Position numbers and translations under genes: made by a program
The notes under the pieces: model-generated
Told to the model about the DNA's origin: nothing
Seen by the model: the letters and a program-made list of their open reading frames with translations, nothing else
Database searches by the model: none
In this document: positions 1 through 7,420 of the stretch, one piece after another
How the letters are laid out: every line of letters starts with the position of its first letter
How positions within the stretch are numbered: the stretch's first letter is position 1
NCBI GenBank assembly: GCA_945787595.1
Contig: CALZJV010000328.1
Coordinates: 1-8,126 of the forward strand
Length of the DNA stretch: 8,126 nt
Source of the DNA: an uncultured Desulfobacterales bacterium
GTDB taxonomy: Bacteria; Desulfobacterota; Desulfobacteria; Desulfobacterales; JAFDCJ01
Direction of reading: 5' to 3'

Positions 1-1
1 G

Positions 2-60
2 GTGGGAGCGGCTTTCAGCCGCGATTTACCCGGACAATCGCGGTTAAAAACCGCTCCCAC
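2..60. repeat. REP-like imperfect palindrome
   Basis: The outer arms 2-11 (GTGGGAGCGG) and 51-60 are perfectly complementary. The inner arms 19-26 (CCGCGATT) and 36-43 are also perfectly complementary, extend to 10 bp with a G-T pair at 18/44, and enclose a 9-nt loop. Between them lies an asymmetric, unpaired CTTTC/AAAAA-type segment. This bipartite hairpin resembles dispersed REP-type palindromes of bacterial genomes. It sits about 90 bp downstream of the last gene of the minus-strand unit, where it could stabilise or end the transcript. It touches the window edge, so flanking copies cannot be judged. Confidence 0.75.
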
Positions 61-90
61 AATTAAAAACAACAGATTCAAAACTGCAAA

Positions 91-144
91 GTTTCTTTTT
101 CGATTAGACCGGCCGTTATTTTGGCCGACAGCTGGGCTGAACCT
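91..144 (-). repeat. 54-bp structured 3' repeat, copy A
   Basis: This stretch aligns without gaps to 4759-4812 (47 of 54 bases identical). It starts 8 nt after the stop codon of the iron-sulfur flavoprotein gene. In minus-strand RNA, bases 129-123 (GUCGGCC) pair with 114-108 (GGCCGGU) around an 8-nt loop, with two G-U pairs; in plus-strand RNA two of these pairs would be A-C or C-A mismatches. There is no U-tract directly after the stem, so it is not a standard intrinsic terminator. A role in mRNA 3'-end processing or stability, or a mobile repeat, is inference. Confidence 0.6.
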
Positions 145-152
145 GGAACCGG

Positions 153-1838
153 TCATTCCATTTCCACCATCAACAAACTGAGCGGAATCGGTCGGGCCGG
201 TGGCCGGGTGGTCATCATTGGTATTTGTTCCGGCTGGGCATCAAACTCCCGGGCAAGCATGGCGGCGATCGTCGGCAGACAATGGGTCCCCTGGCAATAT
301 CCCATCCCGCTGCGGGTCCGCTTTTTAATATCGTTTAAATTCATCGTTCCCTGCCGAATGGCATTACGGATCTCTCCGGCAGAAATTCCCTCGCACCGGC
401 AAACGATGGTATCGTCTGTCATGTTGGCATAAAGATCCGGGTAGATCCGGTACATGCGATCAATGGCTCGGCGAAATTTTCCCATGGCTAACAGCTTTTT
501 TCGCACCGCACGGACAGCTTTTACGGCCTTGTCTTCTGAAACACTGCCGGCATGCACAGCCGCATACAATCCGGCAAGGGTGCCTTCCATTTTTGCAGCC
601 AGCACTCCGGCGATACCGGCCCCATCTCCGGCCACAAACACGCCGGGCTGATCGGTTTGCATATCTTCGTTGAATCGAGGTACCCATCCGCCAATCATCG
701 GGTCGTAAACATGGCTGCAGCCGAGCATGCTGGTCAGCCAGGTGGTCGGAATGAGGCCATAACCGATACAGACCGTATCAACATCGAAACCTTTCGCCTC
801 CCCGGAAATGGGCCGGCACCGGGAATCCACTTTAGTCAGAAAAGCCCGTTCCACTTCCTGATTCCCCTGGATCTCCTGCAGCACATGGGACTGTAATATC
901 TGAACGCCGGAACGCTTAAGACGATAAATATACCTCAGGCCTTGTATCATTAAACCCGGCTGATGCAGCAAATCGGGCAGAAATCGCCAGGCACCGGTGG
1001 TCGTGTTGGATTCGGCCACGGCCACAACATCCATGCCGGCATCCAGCATTTGATTGGCCACCACCAATTGGAGCGGTCCGCAGCCGGCCAAAAGTACCCG
1101 GCGACCGGGACGAACGCGCTGGCTTTTTAAAAGCACTTGGGCACCGCCGGCCGTCATGACACCGGGCAGGGTCCATCCGGGCACCGGCAGCGGTCGCTCG
1201 TATGCGCCGGTCGCTACAACAATGGCTTTTGCGTCCAGCAGCGCCAACTCATTGCCATGGGCAATTGCCAGCTGATTCGATTCAAAGACCGACCACACCA
1301 AAGCGTCGTTCCAGATGGTAATCAAATCCGCGAAATCCTGCACCTTTTTTAGCAGTGCGCCGGGCTGCAAATTCTCATCGATGACCAAAACCTTAACACC
1401 CACCTCTGCAGCAGCGATAGCTGCACTGAGACCGCCGGGCCCGCCACCGATAATTACCAGAGGCACCTCCCGGCGTTCCAGGCGGGCCGGATGGGGATCG
1501 GCAGACGCCATGTCCGGCCGGCCGTAACCTTCTTGCAGCGTGATTTGTTGGTCGGCCTGAACCGGCGTAACACAAGCCCGCTCATTCGGCTGACCATTAA
1601 CCGTCACCAGACATCCGTAACAGGTACCCATACAGCAGTACAACCCCCGAGGGTCTTTAAGCTGCGGTGTCTGGCGAATCTGTCGAATTCCGATAGCCGT
1701 CAACACGGCGGCGATGGTTTCTCCCTCATAAGCACGAATCCGATGTTGGTTGATGAATATTTCTATTTCTCTCCCGCGATTAACGCCGCTTTCAATGCGC
1801 TGGTCTTTTCCCGATTGGTTTGTATTTGTCTTGTCCAT
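153..1838 (-). CDS. Fused HcnA/HcnB-type iron-sulfur flavoprotein (alpha subunit of an amino acid/opine dehydrogenase)
   Basis: The product is about 561 aa. Residues 24-100 form a Fer2_4-type [2Fe-2S] domain with ligands C68, C73, C76 and C89 (C-x4-C-x2-C-x12-C). A pyridine-nucleotide-disulfide oxidoreductase core follows, with FAD motif GGGPGG at 131-136, a second Rossmann motif GCGPLQ near 252 and the FAD-end motif GVFVAGDGAG near 399. The C-terminus is a BFD-like [2Fe-2S] domain with C480, C482, C515 and C520. HcnA and HcnB (hydrogen cyanide synthase) and the OoxA, proline or hydroxyproline dehydrogenase alpha subunits share this architecture; here the small Fer2 subunit is fused. It should pair with the DAO-type protein at 2122-3225 and carry its electrons. 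I chose the ATG at 1838, with a weak CGGA 6 nt upstream; the frame extends to a TTG at 1862 that lacks a ribosome site. The substrate (glycine, sarcosine, proline, opine or D-amino acid) is not determinable. Confidence 0.88.
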   Translation of the reverse strand: MDKTNTNQSGKDQRIESGVNRGREIEIFINQHRIRAYEGETIAAVLTAIGIRQIRQTPQLKDPRGLYCCMGTCYGCLVTVNGQPNERACVTPVQADQQITLQEGYGRPDMASADPHPARLERREVPLVIIGGGPGGLSAAIAAAEVGVKVLVIDENLQPGALLKKVQDFADLITIWNDALVWSVFESNQLAIAHGNELALLDAKAIVVATGAYERPLPVPGWTLPGVMTAGGAQVLLKSQRVRPGRRVLLAGCGPLQLVVANQMLDAGMDVVAVAESNTTTGAWRFLPDLLHQPGLMIQGLRYIYRLKRSGVQILQSHVLQEIQGNQEVERAFLTKVDSRCRPISGEAKGFDVDTVCIGYGLIPTTWLTSMLGCSHVYDPMIGGWVPRFNEDMQTDQPGVFVAGDGAGIAGVLAAKMEGTLAGLYAAVHAGSVSEDKAVKAVRAVRKKLLAMGKFRRAIDRMYRIYPDLYANMTDDTIVCRCEGISAGEIRNAIRQGTMNLNDIKKRTRSGMGYCQGTHCLPTIAAMLAREFDAQPEQIPMMTTRPPARPIPLSLLMVEME

Positions 1839-1871
1839 TTGAATTCCGTTCGACACGTTCAAGCTAAATTA

Positions 1872-2090
1872 GGACACAGATTTTCACAGATCCAGAAATC
1901 GTTGAGTGGTTGATTAGTTGATTGGTTAAGTGGTCACAAATATGGATTTATCCCATATTTTCCAAATAATTTCACACTTGATGTTTGCACAATCGTAAGA
2001 TACTGAATTTATATCCATAATTTACCTAATCAACCAGCAAACTATTCAACGAGGTCTGAAACCTGTGTTTATTCGTGTTCATCCGTGTCC
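1872..2090. repeat. Nested inverted-repeat element filling the gap between the two dehydrogenase subunit genes
   Basis: The ends form imperfect inverted repeats: GGACAC at 1872-1877 matches GTGTCC at 2085-2090, with about 14 of 20 positions matching. Inside them, 1900-1925 (starts CGTTGA, with repeated GTTGATT) is complementary to 2026-2051 at about 19 of 26 positions. An off-centre perfect 8-bp hairpin lies at 1938-1945/1953-1960 (AAATATGG, 7-nt loop). I see no ORF or transposase. The layout resembles small non-autonomous interspersed elements or decayed repeats. It accounts for most of the 283 bp between the gene at 2122-3225 and the start at 1838; no convincing promoter was found here. Confidence 0.55.
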
Positions 2091-2121
2091 CCAAAATGGA
2101 GATTCTCATATTTTCAAGTTA

Positions 2122-3225
2122 TCAGCCTCCAGCAAACCGATCGACAGCAAACGCCTCAATGGAGTGTTGCGTTTCTCCATCCAAAATAAGTTCACTGACG
2201 GCTTTGCCGGTACTGGCGCTGAATCTCACGCCGGTCCGTCCATGTCCGGATGCGACAATTAACCGTGAACAATCGGGCAGAGGACCGATGACCGGAAGAT
2301 TGTCTTCACAGATCGGCCGAAAACCGGCGAAAAAACGTAAGGCACGCAACCTGCCGAGCAGGGGCACCGCCTGGACAAAAGCTTTTGTGAAGGTAGTAAT
2401 CTTTTCTAGCGTAATTCGGTTTTCAAATCCAACGAACTCTGTATGGCTCCCGAGGTAAAAATTGCCGCTTACCGTTTGCCTGATATACAAATGGTCTAAA
2501 AACATGATGACGTGATCCGTCATCCGTTGACAGGCTTCAGTCAGAATCACCTGACCACGGGCAGGTACAATCGGGATTTGCAGGTTCAGAGATGATAGAA
2601 TTTGGGGCGAATAGGCCCCTCCGGCAACCACGGCCCAGTCGGCATGATAGTCGCCTTTATTTGTTACAACCCGGTCGATGCGATCGTTGCTGGCCTCTAT
2701 ACTATGTACTTCAACGCCATACTCCACCCGGCTGCCTTTACCTAAAGCAGCGCTGAGGTACCCGTCGACCAGTCTAAAGGGATTCAGGTGGTAACTGGCC
2801 GGATTAAGGAGTGCCGCTGCAACCTCGGAACTGAGCAACGGTTCTTCCCGGCGTGCTTCCGGACCGTCCATGAGTTTGCAATCGATTCCCATCCTGCGGA
2901 TTTCTGTATCAAAGGCCTGGAGTTCGAGGGCTTCCTGTTCATTCCTGGCCGCATACAGCAAGCCGCCTCGAATGATTTCAAGCGGCCGCTCAAAATCCTG
3001 CTCGGCATTTAGTATCAGGTGATAGCTTTCAACGTTTAGGGGCTGCAGCGGTTCCGGTGTGCTACTGCTGCCGCCGATGCTGACAATGGAAGCTGTGGTA
3101 CCCGAAGCACCCGCTCCCAAATGGCTACGTTCCAAAACCAGGACCCTCACGCCTCGTTTAGCAAGAAAATAAGCACAAGCAGTGCCGATGACGCCGCCGC
3201 CAATGATAATCACTTCTGAGTTCAT
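2122..3225 (-). CDS. DAO-family FAD oxidoreductase (HcnC / opine oxidase B / glycine oxidase type, beta subunit)
   Basis: The 367-aa product begins with a classical dinucleotide-binding fold: GGGVIG at 9-14, acidic residue E32 at the end of the second strand, then GAGASGTTAS at 37-46. This matches DAO (PF01266) proteins such as HcnC, OoxB, glycine oxidase and sarcosine oxidase beta. The substrate-binding half follows, and the C-terminal flavin region carries GFRPICEDNLPVIG and GHGRTGV near 327. Length is normal for the family and there is no transmembrane segment. These enzymes oxidise the C-N bond of small amino acids, N-methyl amino acids or opines to imines. The next gene encodes the matching iron-sulfur alpha subunit, so a heteromeric dehydrogenase is likely. 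The ATG at 3225 is kept because the GGGVIG motif follows at the usual distance, although no strong Shine-Dalgarno is visible (GGA about 9 nt upstream). Confidence 0.88.
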   Translation of the reverse strand: MNSEVIIIGGGVIGTACAYFLAKRGVRVLVLERSHLGAGASGTTASIVSIGGSSSTPEPLQPLNVESYHLILNAEQDFERPLEIIRGGLLYAARNEQEALELQAFDTEIRRMGIDCKLMDGPEARREEPLLSSEVAAALLNPASYHLNPFRLVDGYLSAALGKGSRVEYGVEVHSIEASNDRIDRVVTNKGDYHADWAVVAGGAYSPQILSSLNLQIPIVPARGQVILTEACQRMTDHVIMFLDHLYIRQTVSGNFYLGSHTEFVGFENRITLEKITTFTKAFVQAVPLLGRLRALRFFAGFRPICEDNLPVIGPLPDCSRLIVASGHGRTGVRFSASTGKAVSELILDGETQHSIEAFAVDRFAGG

Positions 3226-3240
3226 TGATTAAAATCCGGT

Positions 3241-3270
3241 AGGGCGGGCCCGTTGGGCTAAGCCCTTTTT
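3241..3270 (+). terminator. Plus-strand terminator-like hairpin
   Basis: Outer stem AGGGC (3241-3245) with GCCCT (3262-3266), inner stem GCCC (3248-3251) with GGGC (3255-3258), followed by a T run. The U-tract is present only on the plus strand, where no gene lies upstream. It may be chance or a remnant; on the minus strand it lies in the leader of the DAO-family gene. Confidence 0.25.
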
Positions 3271-3337
3271 ATTGTTTCATTAAATACGATATGTAAAAAA
3301 TGGGGGAATCGAACAAGGGAAGCCTGATCCTCTACCC

Positions 3338-3359
3338 TATAAAATACTACTATTTTATA
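3338..3359. promoter_or_regulatory. AT-rich perfect inverted repeat, possible operator or promoter element
   Basis: TATAAAATA (3338-3346) and TATTTTATA (3351-3359) are exact inverted copies around a 4-nt spacer. It is the most regular structure in the 180-bp gap between the kinase stop (3406) and the DAO-family start (3225). On the minus strand a weak sigma70-like pair overlaps it (TTGGAA, 16 bp, TATTTT). The symmetry and 9-bp arms suit a dimeric regulator site, but a simple AT-rich hairpin is possible. Confidence 0.35.
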
Positions 3360-3405
3360 AAATTCCAATCCCTTTTCGGAACCAACGGAGATTGTTTGTG
3401 CGAAA

Positions 3406-4413
3406 TCAGTTTAAGCAGCAACGTTTGATTAGCCTCTCGATGTTCTCCGGATTGGCAACGCGTTCATAGCGGACGATTTTTTCCTCATGGGCTTCCACAA
3501 GTTCAGGTGATGTCCGCTGGTCTCTGAAATTTGACAACATCGTGGCCGCCCAGAGTATCCAATGCAGTGAGATCAGAGGTTCTCTAATATTGACTTTTTC
3601 CATGAGATGGTCCGGATTTTTCCCACTCAAGCCGGCATAGGCATCTATGAAATACCTACGTTCTTCCGAATTCAGTACTTCCCGTGAATTGTACAATTCC
3701 ACGGGCTCAGAAAGGAAACAACAAAGGTCATAGGTGCCATCATCCACTCGAGGCTTTTCCCAGTCGATCAATCTCAGCCCTGCGGCCGTTTTGACAAAGT
3801 TTTCACAGCACAAATCTGTATGAATTAAACTGTCGGCTTGGAAAAGATGCCGCTGCTTGTTTAGCAGGGTCTCGGATTTTACCAACACCTTTTTTGCCAG
3901 ACTGATCGTCTTCTTGTCAGGGCTTAGCGCCGCCTCATACCCGGTCAAGTCGCCATGGGTCAACTCATAGATACCTGCCAGCGGATCCTGCCAGATTACA
4001 AAGGGCATGCCTGCGGGATCCAGGGCATGAAGTCTCGTCAACAGCTCAGCGACCTCCGAAAGAGATTCCTTTTGCAGGGACAACGGAGGGCCTTCCAGAT
4101 ATTCCTCGATGAGGATGTCGAAATCAAAATATTTCCGGCTGTCGTCAAAAAGAAAGGCCTTTGGTGCAATGCGATGGCCTTCTAAAAATTTCAATACGCT
4201 GTATTCATGTTCGACCTGATTGGAGAGTCCGCTTTGCTGGTCGATGTTGACGCGAAAGATGAAATCCTTTTGCCCTACCCTGACATGGAAATTCAGATTA
4301 TATGAGCCGGGTGTCATGTGCAAAATCTCGATCGAGCCGGTCTCCCGAAGACCCAAAAGGTCAGAAGGCAGATCTTCCAGATATCGTATGATATTCGCTT
4401 GCATACTTGACAT
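3406..4413 (-). CDS. APH/choline-kinase-like phosphotransferase
   Basis: The 335-aa protein has the aminoglycoside phosphotransferase fold (APH, PF01636 class). The N-lobe has a nucleotide-loop-like GSYNLNF at 36-42, FIFRV near 51-55 with R54 in place of the usual ATP-binding Lys, and helix residues EHE at 68-70. The C-lobe has Brenner's motif HTDLCCEN (H198, catalytic D200, N205) and the metal-binding IDWE with D217. The catalytic residues are all present, so it should be active. Such kinases phosphorylate hydroxyls of choline, ethanolamine, sugars, homoserine, hydroxylysine or aminoglycosides. Among amino acid dehydrogenase genes a metabolite substrate seems likelier than antibiotic resistance; this is inference. 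It is separated by 410 bp of repeats from the gene before it and 180 bp from the next, so it may have its own promoter. The ATG at 4413 has only a distant GGA; an internal ATG at 4404 is an alternative. Confidence 0.82.
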   Translation of the reverse strand: MSSMQANIIRYLEDLPSDLLGLRETGSIEILHMTPGSYNLNFHVRVGQKDFIFRVNIDQQSGLSNQVEHEYSVLKFLEGHRIAPKAFLFDDSRKYFDFDILIEEYLEGPPLSLQKESLSEVAELLTRLHALDPAGMPFVIWQDPLAGIYELTHGDLTGYEAALSPDKKTISLAKKVLVKSETLLNKQRHLFQADSLIHTDLCCENFVKTAAGLRLIDWEKPRVDDGTYDLCCFLSEPVELYNSREVLNSEERRYFIDAYAGLSGKNPDHLMEKVNIREPLISLHWILWAATMLSNFRDQRTSPELVEAHEEKIVRYERVANPENIERLIKRCCLN

Positions 4414-4437
4414 GTTTTTTTTATTCCAAACTATTCA

Positions 4438-4466
4438 GTATTATTTCGAGGACGCGCATGAGTTAA
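4438..4466 (-). promoter_or_regulatory. Weak candidate promoter for the kinase gene
   Basis: Minus strand: TTAACT (4466-4461), 17-bp spacer, TAATAC (4443-4438), ending 24 nt before the kinase ATG. Each hexamer matches the sigma70 consensus only partly (4/6 and 3/6), and the -35 lies in the arm of a repeat, so this is tentative. Confidence 0.2.
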
Positions 4467-4505
4467 ATCCCCAATCCGCAATCCAAAATCCGCAATCGAT
4501 TTAAC
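4462..4505. repeat. AATCCGC heptamer array bounded by inverted arms
   Basis: The arms GTTAAAT (4462-4468) and ATTTAAC (4499-4505) are perfect inverted copies. Between them are 7-bp units AATCCGC (4473-4479), AATCCAA (4480-4486), AATCCGC (4487-4493) and a partial AATCGAT (4494-4500). No coding function is credible. It resembles heptanucleotide repeats scattered in intergenic DNA of repeat-rich genomes. Confidence 0.6.
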
Positions 4506-4572
4506 CTAGAATGCCTAACCCTCTTATAAAACTTCGTATGAGATTTCGCCTGGCCGGAACAGTGAAAAGATT

Positions 4573-4754
<182 letters not shown>

Positions 4755-4758
4755 ATCA

Positions 4759-4812
4759 GTTTCTTTTTCGATTAGACCAGCCATTTTTTTGGCCGGCGGC
4801 AGGGCTGAACCC
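4759..4812 (-). repeat. 54-bp structured 3' repeat, copy B
   Basis: Second copy of the repeat at 91-144, starting 11 nt after the stop codon of the saccharopine-dehydrogenase-like gene. In minus-strand RNA, 4797-4791 (GCCGGCC) pairs with 4782-4776 (GGCUGGU) around an 8-nt A-rich loop. The arm bases that differ from copy A keep pairing (C-G to U-G, G-U to G-C). Its low-coordinate edge is 4 bp from the heptamer inverted repeat, so the two could be parts of one composite element. Confidence 0.6.
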
Positions 4813-4823
4813 TAAACCCACTG

Positions 4824-5969
4824 TCATGAGGTGCCCTCCTCTTTATAATTCACAATAATATCTCTTTTGGCCAATTCAGCAAAAAAGAGGTCGGGATCGG
4901 CCAGCGCTTCCGGGCAATTTACCCCATAACCCACTTTCCCTTCCGCAATCAGTTGGGCACAGATTCCTAGTGGAATCCCCACATTGTTGGAATAGGCATA
5001 GGGAATCCCCCATACGGACATGGGGGGGTGTGTGGTCCAGTAGGTCCGTTTTATTCTCTGGTTTCCTTTTTTACCGATGACTTCGACATTCAATCCGTAG
5101 CCGTATAGATCCTCTTTGACGGTTGCTTCCGGCATCTGCAGCAGGGCCCGGATCATCAGCTCTTTGGGAGAAATCTCTTTTTCATTTATTATTATCGGAT
5201 GGGTATCAAAAAAGCCGTATTCGGTTAACGACCGCATCAGCCGCATATCTTTGGGGGTGAACGTGCCCCTCACAAATACCTGTTTCACATTGAAATTTGG
5301 TGGAAATGATCTGGTTTCCCCGTGGGGTACAAAATACACCTTCATGGGCCCGATGGGGTGGGGAAAATGAATTAATCGCTCACCGGTAAAGGGTGGGACC
5401 GGGTAAAATACACCATCCTTGTAATAGGTAGGCAGGGAATTTTCCGGGTCGAACTCCCTTAAAATCGTGTCGGTAAGGGCGGGGGATAATGCAAAGGGTC
5501 TCATGGCCGCAAATGAGACATGGATTTCATCGGCCTGGTCCAGTTGATCGACGCCATGTTTCGCCAGCAGGTTGGTTACCCCCGGCGTGGCCCCAATGCC
5601 CGCCACATAGCAAACCTTTAGTTCTTTCGCCTTTTTATCCAGCGCCAGGATACTTTCCGTTGGACTGCTTAAATCACAACAGGACACCTTTTCATCCAGG
5701 ACGGCTTCCAGAACACTCTGGGCGAATTGTTTGGGAAGCCCGTTGACGACCACATCATGATCTTTAATCAATTCCCTCAACAGTTTGGGATCGTTGGCAT
5801 CCACTGATCGTGTAACCTCGTCGCCAATGCCCAATTCCTGGGCGCGTACTCTGACTCTTTCCAGATTGATGTCGGCCAGCGTCAACTTCGAGAACAGACC
5901 TCTTTTGACGATGTCATTTGTTGCCGGGGTGCACATCTCACCAACGCCGCCAAGCAACAATACCTTCAT
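4824..5969 (-). CDS. Saccharopine/lysine dehydrogenase-like NAD(P)-dependent oxidoreductase
   Basis: The 381-aa protein opens with a Rossmann fold: GGVGEM at 7-12 and D33 at the end of the second strand, which favours NAD over NADP. The family signature GIGATPGVTNLLA lies at 124-136, followed by the substrate/dimerisation domain of the saccharopine dehydrogenase family (PF03435 plus PF16653). Members include saccharopine dehydrogenase, lysine 6-dehydrogenase and carboxynorspermidine dehydrogenase; all act on secondary or primary amine carbons of amino acids, usually in the cytoplasm. An in-frame ATG exists at 5984, but the sequence AAGGAG (5981-5976) lies exactly 6 nt before the ATG at 5969, so I place the start there. 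It lies 107 bp after the FAD oxidoreductase stop and is probably co-transcribed. The substrate is unknown; the context suggests an N-substituted amino acid or lysine derivative. Confidence 0.85.
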   Translation of the reverse strand: MKVLLLGGVGEMCTPATNDIVKRGLFSKLTLADINLERVRVRAQELGIGDEVTRSVDANDPKLLRELIKDHDVVVNGLPKQFAQSVLEAVLDEKVSCCDLSSPTESILALDKKAKELKVCYVAGIGATPGVTNLLAKHGVDQLDQADEIHVSFAAMRPFALSPALTDTILREFDPENSLPTYYKDGVFYPVPPFTGERLIHFPHPIGPMKVYFVPHGETRSFPPNFNVKQVFVRGTFTPKDMRLMRSLTEYGFFDTHPIIINEKEISPKELMIRALLQMPEATVKEDLYGYGLNVEVIGKKGNQRIKRTYWTTHPPMSVWGIPYAYSNNVGIPLGICAQLIAEGKVGYGVNCPEALADPDLFFAELAKRDIIVNYKEEGTS

Positions 5970-5975
5970 TTTCTT

Positions 5976-5981
5976 CTCCTT
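5976..5981 (-). promoter_or_regulatory. Shine-Dalgarno that decides the start at 5969
   Basis: AAGGAG on the minus strand, 6 nt before the ATG at 5969. It lies inside the reading frame that would begin at the ATG 5984, which itself has no purine-rich site at a useful distance. Confidence 0.7.
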
Positions 5982-6076
5982 CATCTCAACAATTTCCGTT
6001 TAATCCGCTTACACCATCTTCCCTTAGCTCTTGTACAAGTTCTTCGCTATTTATGTTTTGAATTCGCTTTTTATCT

Positions 6077-7420
6077 CTAATATATCCTGACCCCTTTTTT
6101 TTCAAGGGCTTGCCGGACTTTGGCAATATTGACCCGCCGGCAGGCAACCTTGTCTTTCACCGAAACGGCTGCCGCCACCCCGGCGCCCTGCCCCGTCACA
6201 GCACAGCACATCATCTGGCGGGTTGCGGCGTGGGATAATTTATCTCCGGCAACACATCGACCGGCAACGAGCAGATTTTCCACCTTTTTGGGAACCATGA
6301 TCCCGTATGGAACCTGAAAGTATCTTCCCGTGGTGGGGATTATTACCACGCCATACCCGTCTATAAACTCGGGAAAGATACCGATGGCGTCTTCAAAACG
6401 GGCCTCATTTCTTACATCCTGCTCGGTTAGATTGTATTCACCGATGATCTTTCTGGAGGACCTAATTCCCAGGCTTGAGGCAAACGTTCGCAGTTTGGCC
6501 TTTTCAAACCCGGGGATGTACTTCTTTAATGCTTCCACAATCAATATGGCATGCCGGCGGCCCTCTATCTCTCCGCGGGTTAAATCTCGGACATCGGTCG
6601 GATCTAGGCCGTGAATCCGAACCGCGTTGATATGGGTCGCCTCCCCGGCCTCTGTCAGACTGTGCCAGATCACTTCAACCCGCATGTTTTTGGGGATCAG
6701 CCCCTCTTCCTTGGCCCTGATGAACGGCTCCCCCAGGTATGGTGTGAATAGGTCATCCTCTTTGCCCGAAGTTGTGCCGGCCCATTCAGCCAGTCTGGCG
6801 GGATTCTCATTGACATAGTCTTTGAAGCGCTTTACATCCACTCCGCTGCAGCCGAAACTCGTTGTTGCCGACATCATTTCATCACCCTGGGCTTTTCGAT
6901 TGGGTACGCCGGCAAGGTGCGCAATATCGGCATCGCCCGTGGCATCTATCACTCGCTTGGCCAGTATCGCCCGTCTGCCGGATTTGCTTTCGGTGATGAT
7001 GCCTTTGATGACATTGCCCTCCATTATGGCGCCGACGGCAAAACTGTGCAGAATGGGCACGATTTTGGCCTCCTGCACCATTTTATCCGCCACATACTTG
7101 AACATGTCGGCGTCCAGGCACTCGGCAAGGGCCTCCGGGTCTTTATGCGTGCCGCCCATATCTTTGGCCCGGTTTTCAAACTCGACCCCTATGCCGCCGG
7201 CCTCCACGGTATGTTCGTGTCGGTACCAGGCGATCGTCTCAACCTGAGCCTGGGTGATGTTCCCACCAAAACAGCCGTAGCGCTCAACCAGCATTGTATC
7301 CACGCCCTCGCGTGCGGCCGCCAGTGCTGCAGCCAGACCACCCGGGCCGCCGCCGACTACTAGAACATCAGTTTCCGCCATGACAGACACCATTCGCGAC
7401 GGCTCTTTAATCTGCTGCAT
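6077..7420 (-). CDS. FAD-dependent oxidoreductase, FAD_oxidored (PF12831) type
   Basis: The 447-aa protein has an FAD-binding Rossmann motif GGGPGG at 23-28, E46 at the end of the second strand, and the ERYGCFGG segment at 46-53 typical of the FAD_oxidored group. RVIDATGDADIA near 156-167 and the C-terminal flavin motif LLVAGRCVAGDKLSHAATR near 383-401 complete the fold. The family includes flavoproteins of varied or unknown substrate, often next to sugar-acid, tricarboxylate or amino acid catabolic genes; it lacks a signal peptide and membrane segments and so is probably cytoplasmic. It is the first intact gene after the promoter at 7623-7651 and overlaps a short leader ORF. The start ATG at 7420 is supported by GGAGG 9 nt upstream; internal Met codons at residues 10 and 14 lack that. 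It is not closely related to the DAO-type flavoprotein at 2122-3225 and so probably catalyses a separate step. Confidence 0.85.
   Translation of the reverse strand: MQQIKEPSRMVSVMAETDVLVVGGGPGGLAAALAAAREGVDTMLVERYGCFGGNITQAQVETIAWYRHEHTVEAGGIGVEFENRAKDMGGTHKDPEALAECLDADMFKYVADKMVQEAKIVPILHSFAVGAIMEGNVIKGIITESKSGRRAILAKRVIDATGDADIAHLAGVPNRKAQGDEMMSATTSFGCSGVDVKRFKDYVNENPARLAEWAGTTSGKEDDLFTPYLGEPFIRAKEEGLIPKNMRVEVIWHSLTEAGEATHINAVRIHGLDPTDVRDLTRGEIEGRRHAILIVEALKKYIPGFEKAKLRTFASSLGIRSSRKIIGEYNLTEQDVRNEARFEDAIGIFPEFIDGYGVVIIPTTGRYFQVPYGIMVPKKVENLLVAGRCVAGDKLSHAATRQMMCCAVTGQGAGVAAAVSVKDKVACRRVNIAKVRQALEKKGVRIY

Noticed and set aside
1491..1913. 140-aa plus-strand ORF
   Set aside because: It is antisense to the N-terminal [2Fe-2S] domain of the flavoprotein gene and runs into a repeat; no family signal.
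3300..3330. tRNA-like T-loop (GTTCGATTCCCCC on the minus strand)
   Set aside because: The sequence matches the B-box, but the T-stem halves do not pair and no acceptor, D or anticodon stems surround it.
4462..4505. CRISPR-like array
   Set aside because: Units are 7 bp with no spacers and no cas genes nearby, so it is a simple tandem repeat.
6917..7363. 148-aa plus-strand ORF
   Set aside because: It is the shadow of the FAD oxidoreductase gene, whose flavin motifs are clear on the minus strand.
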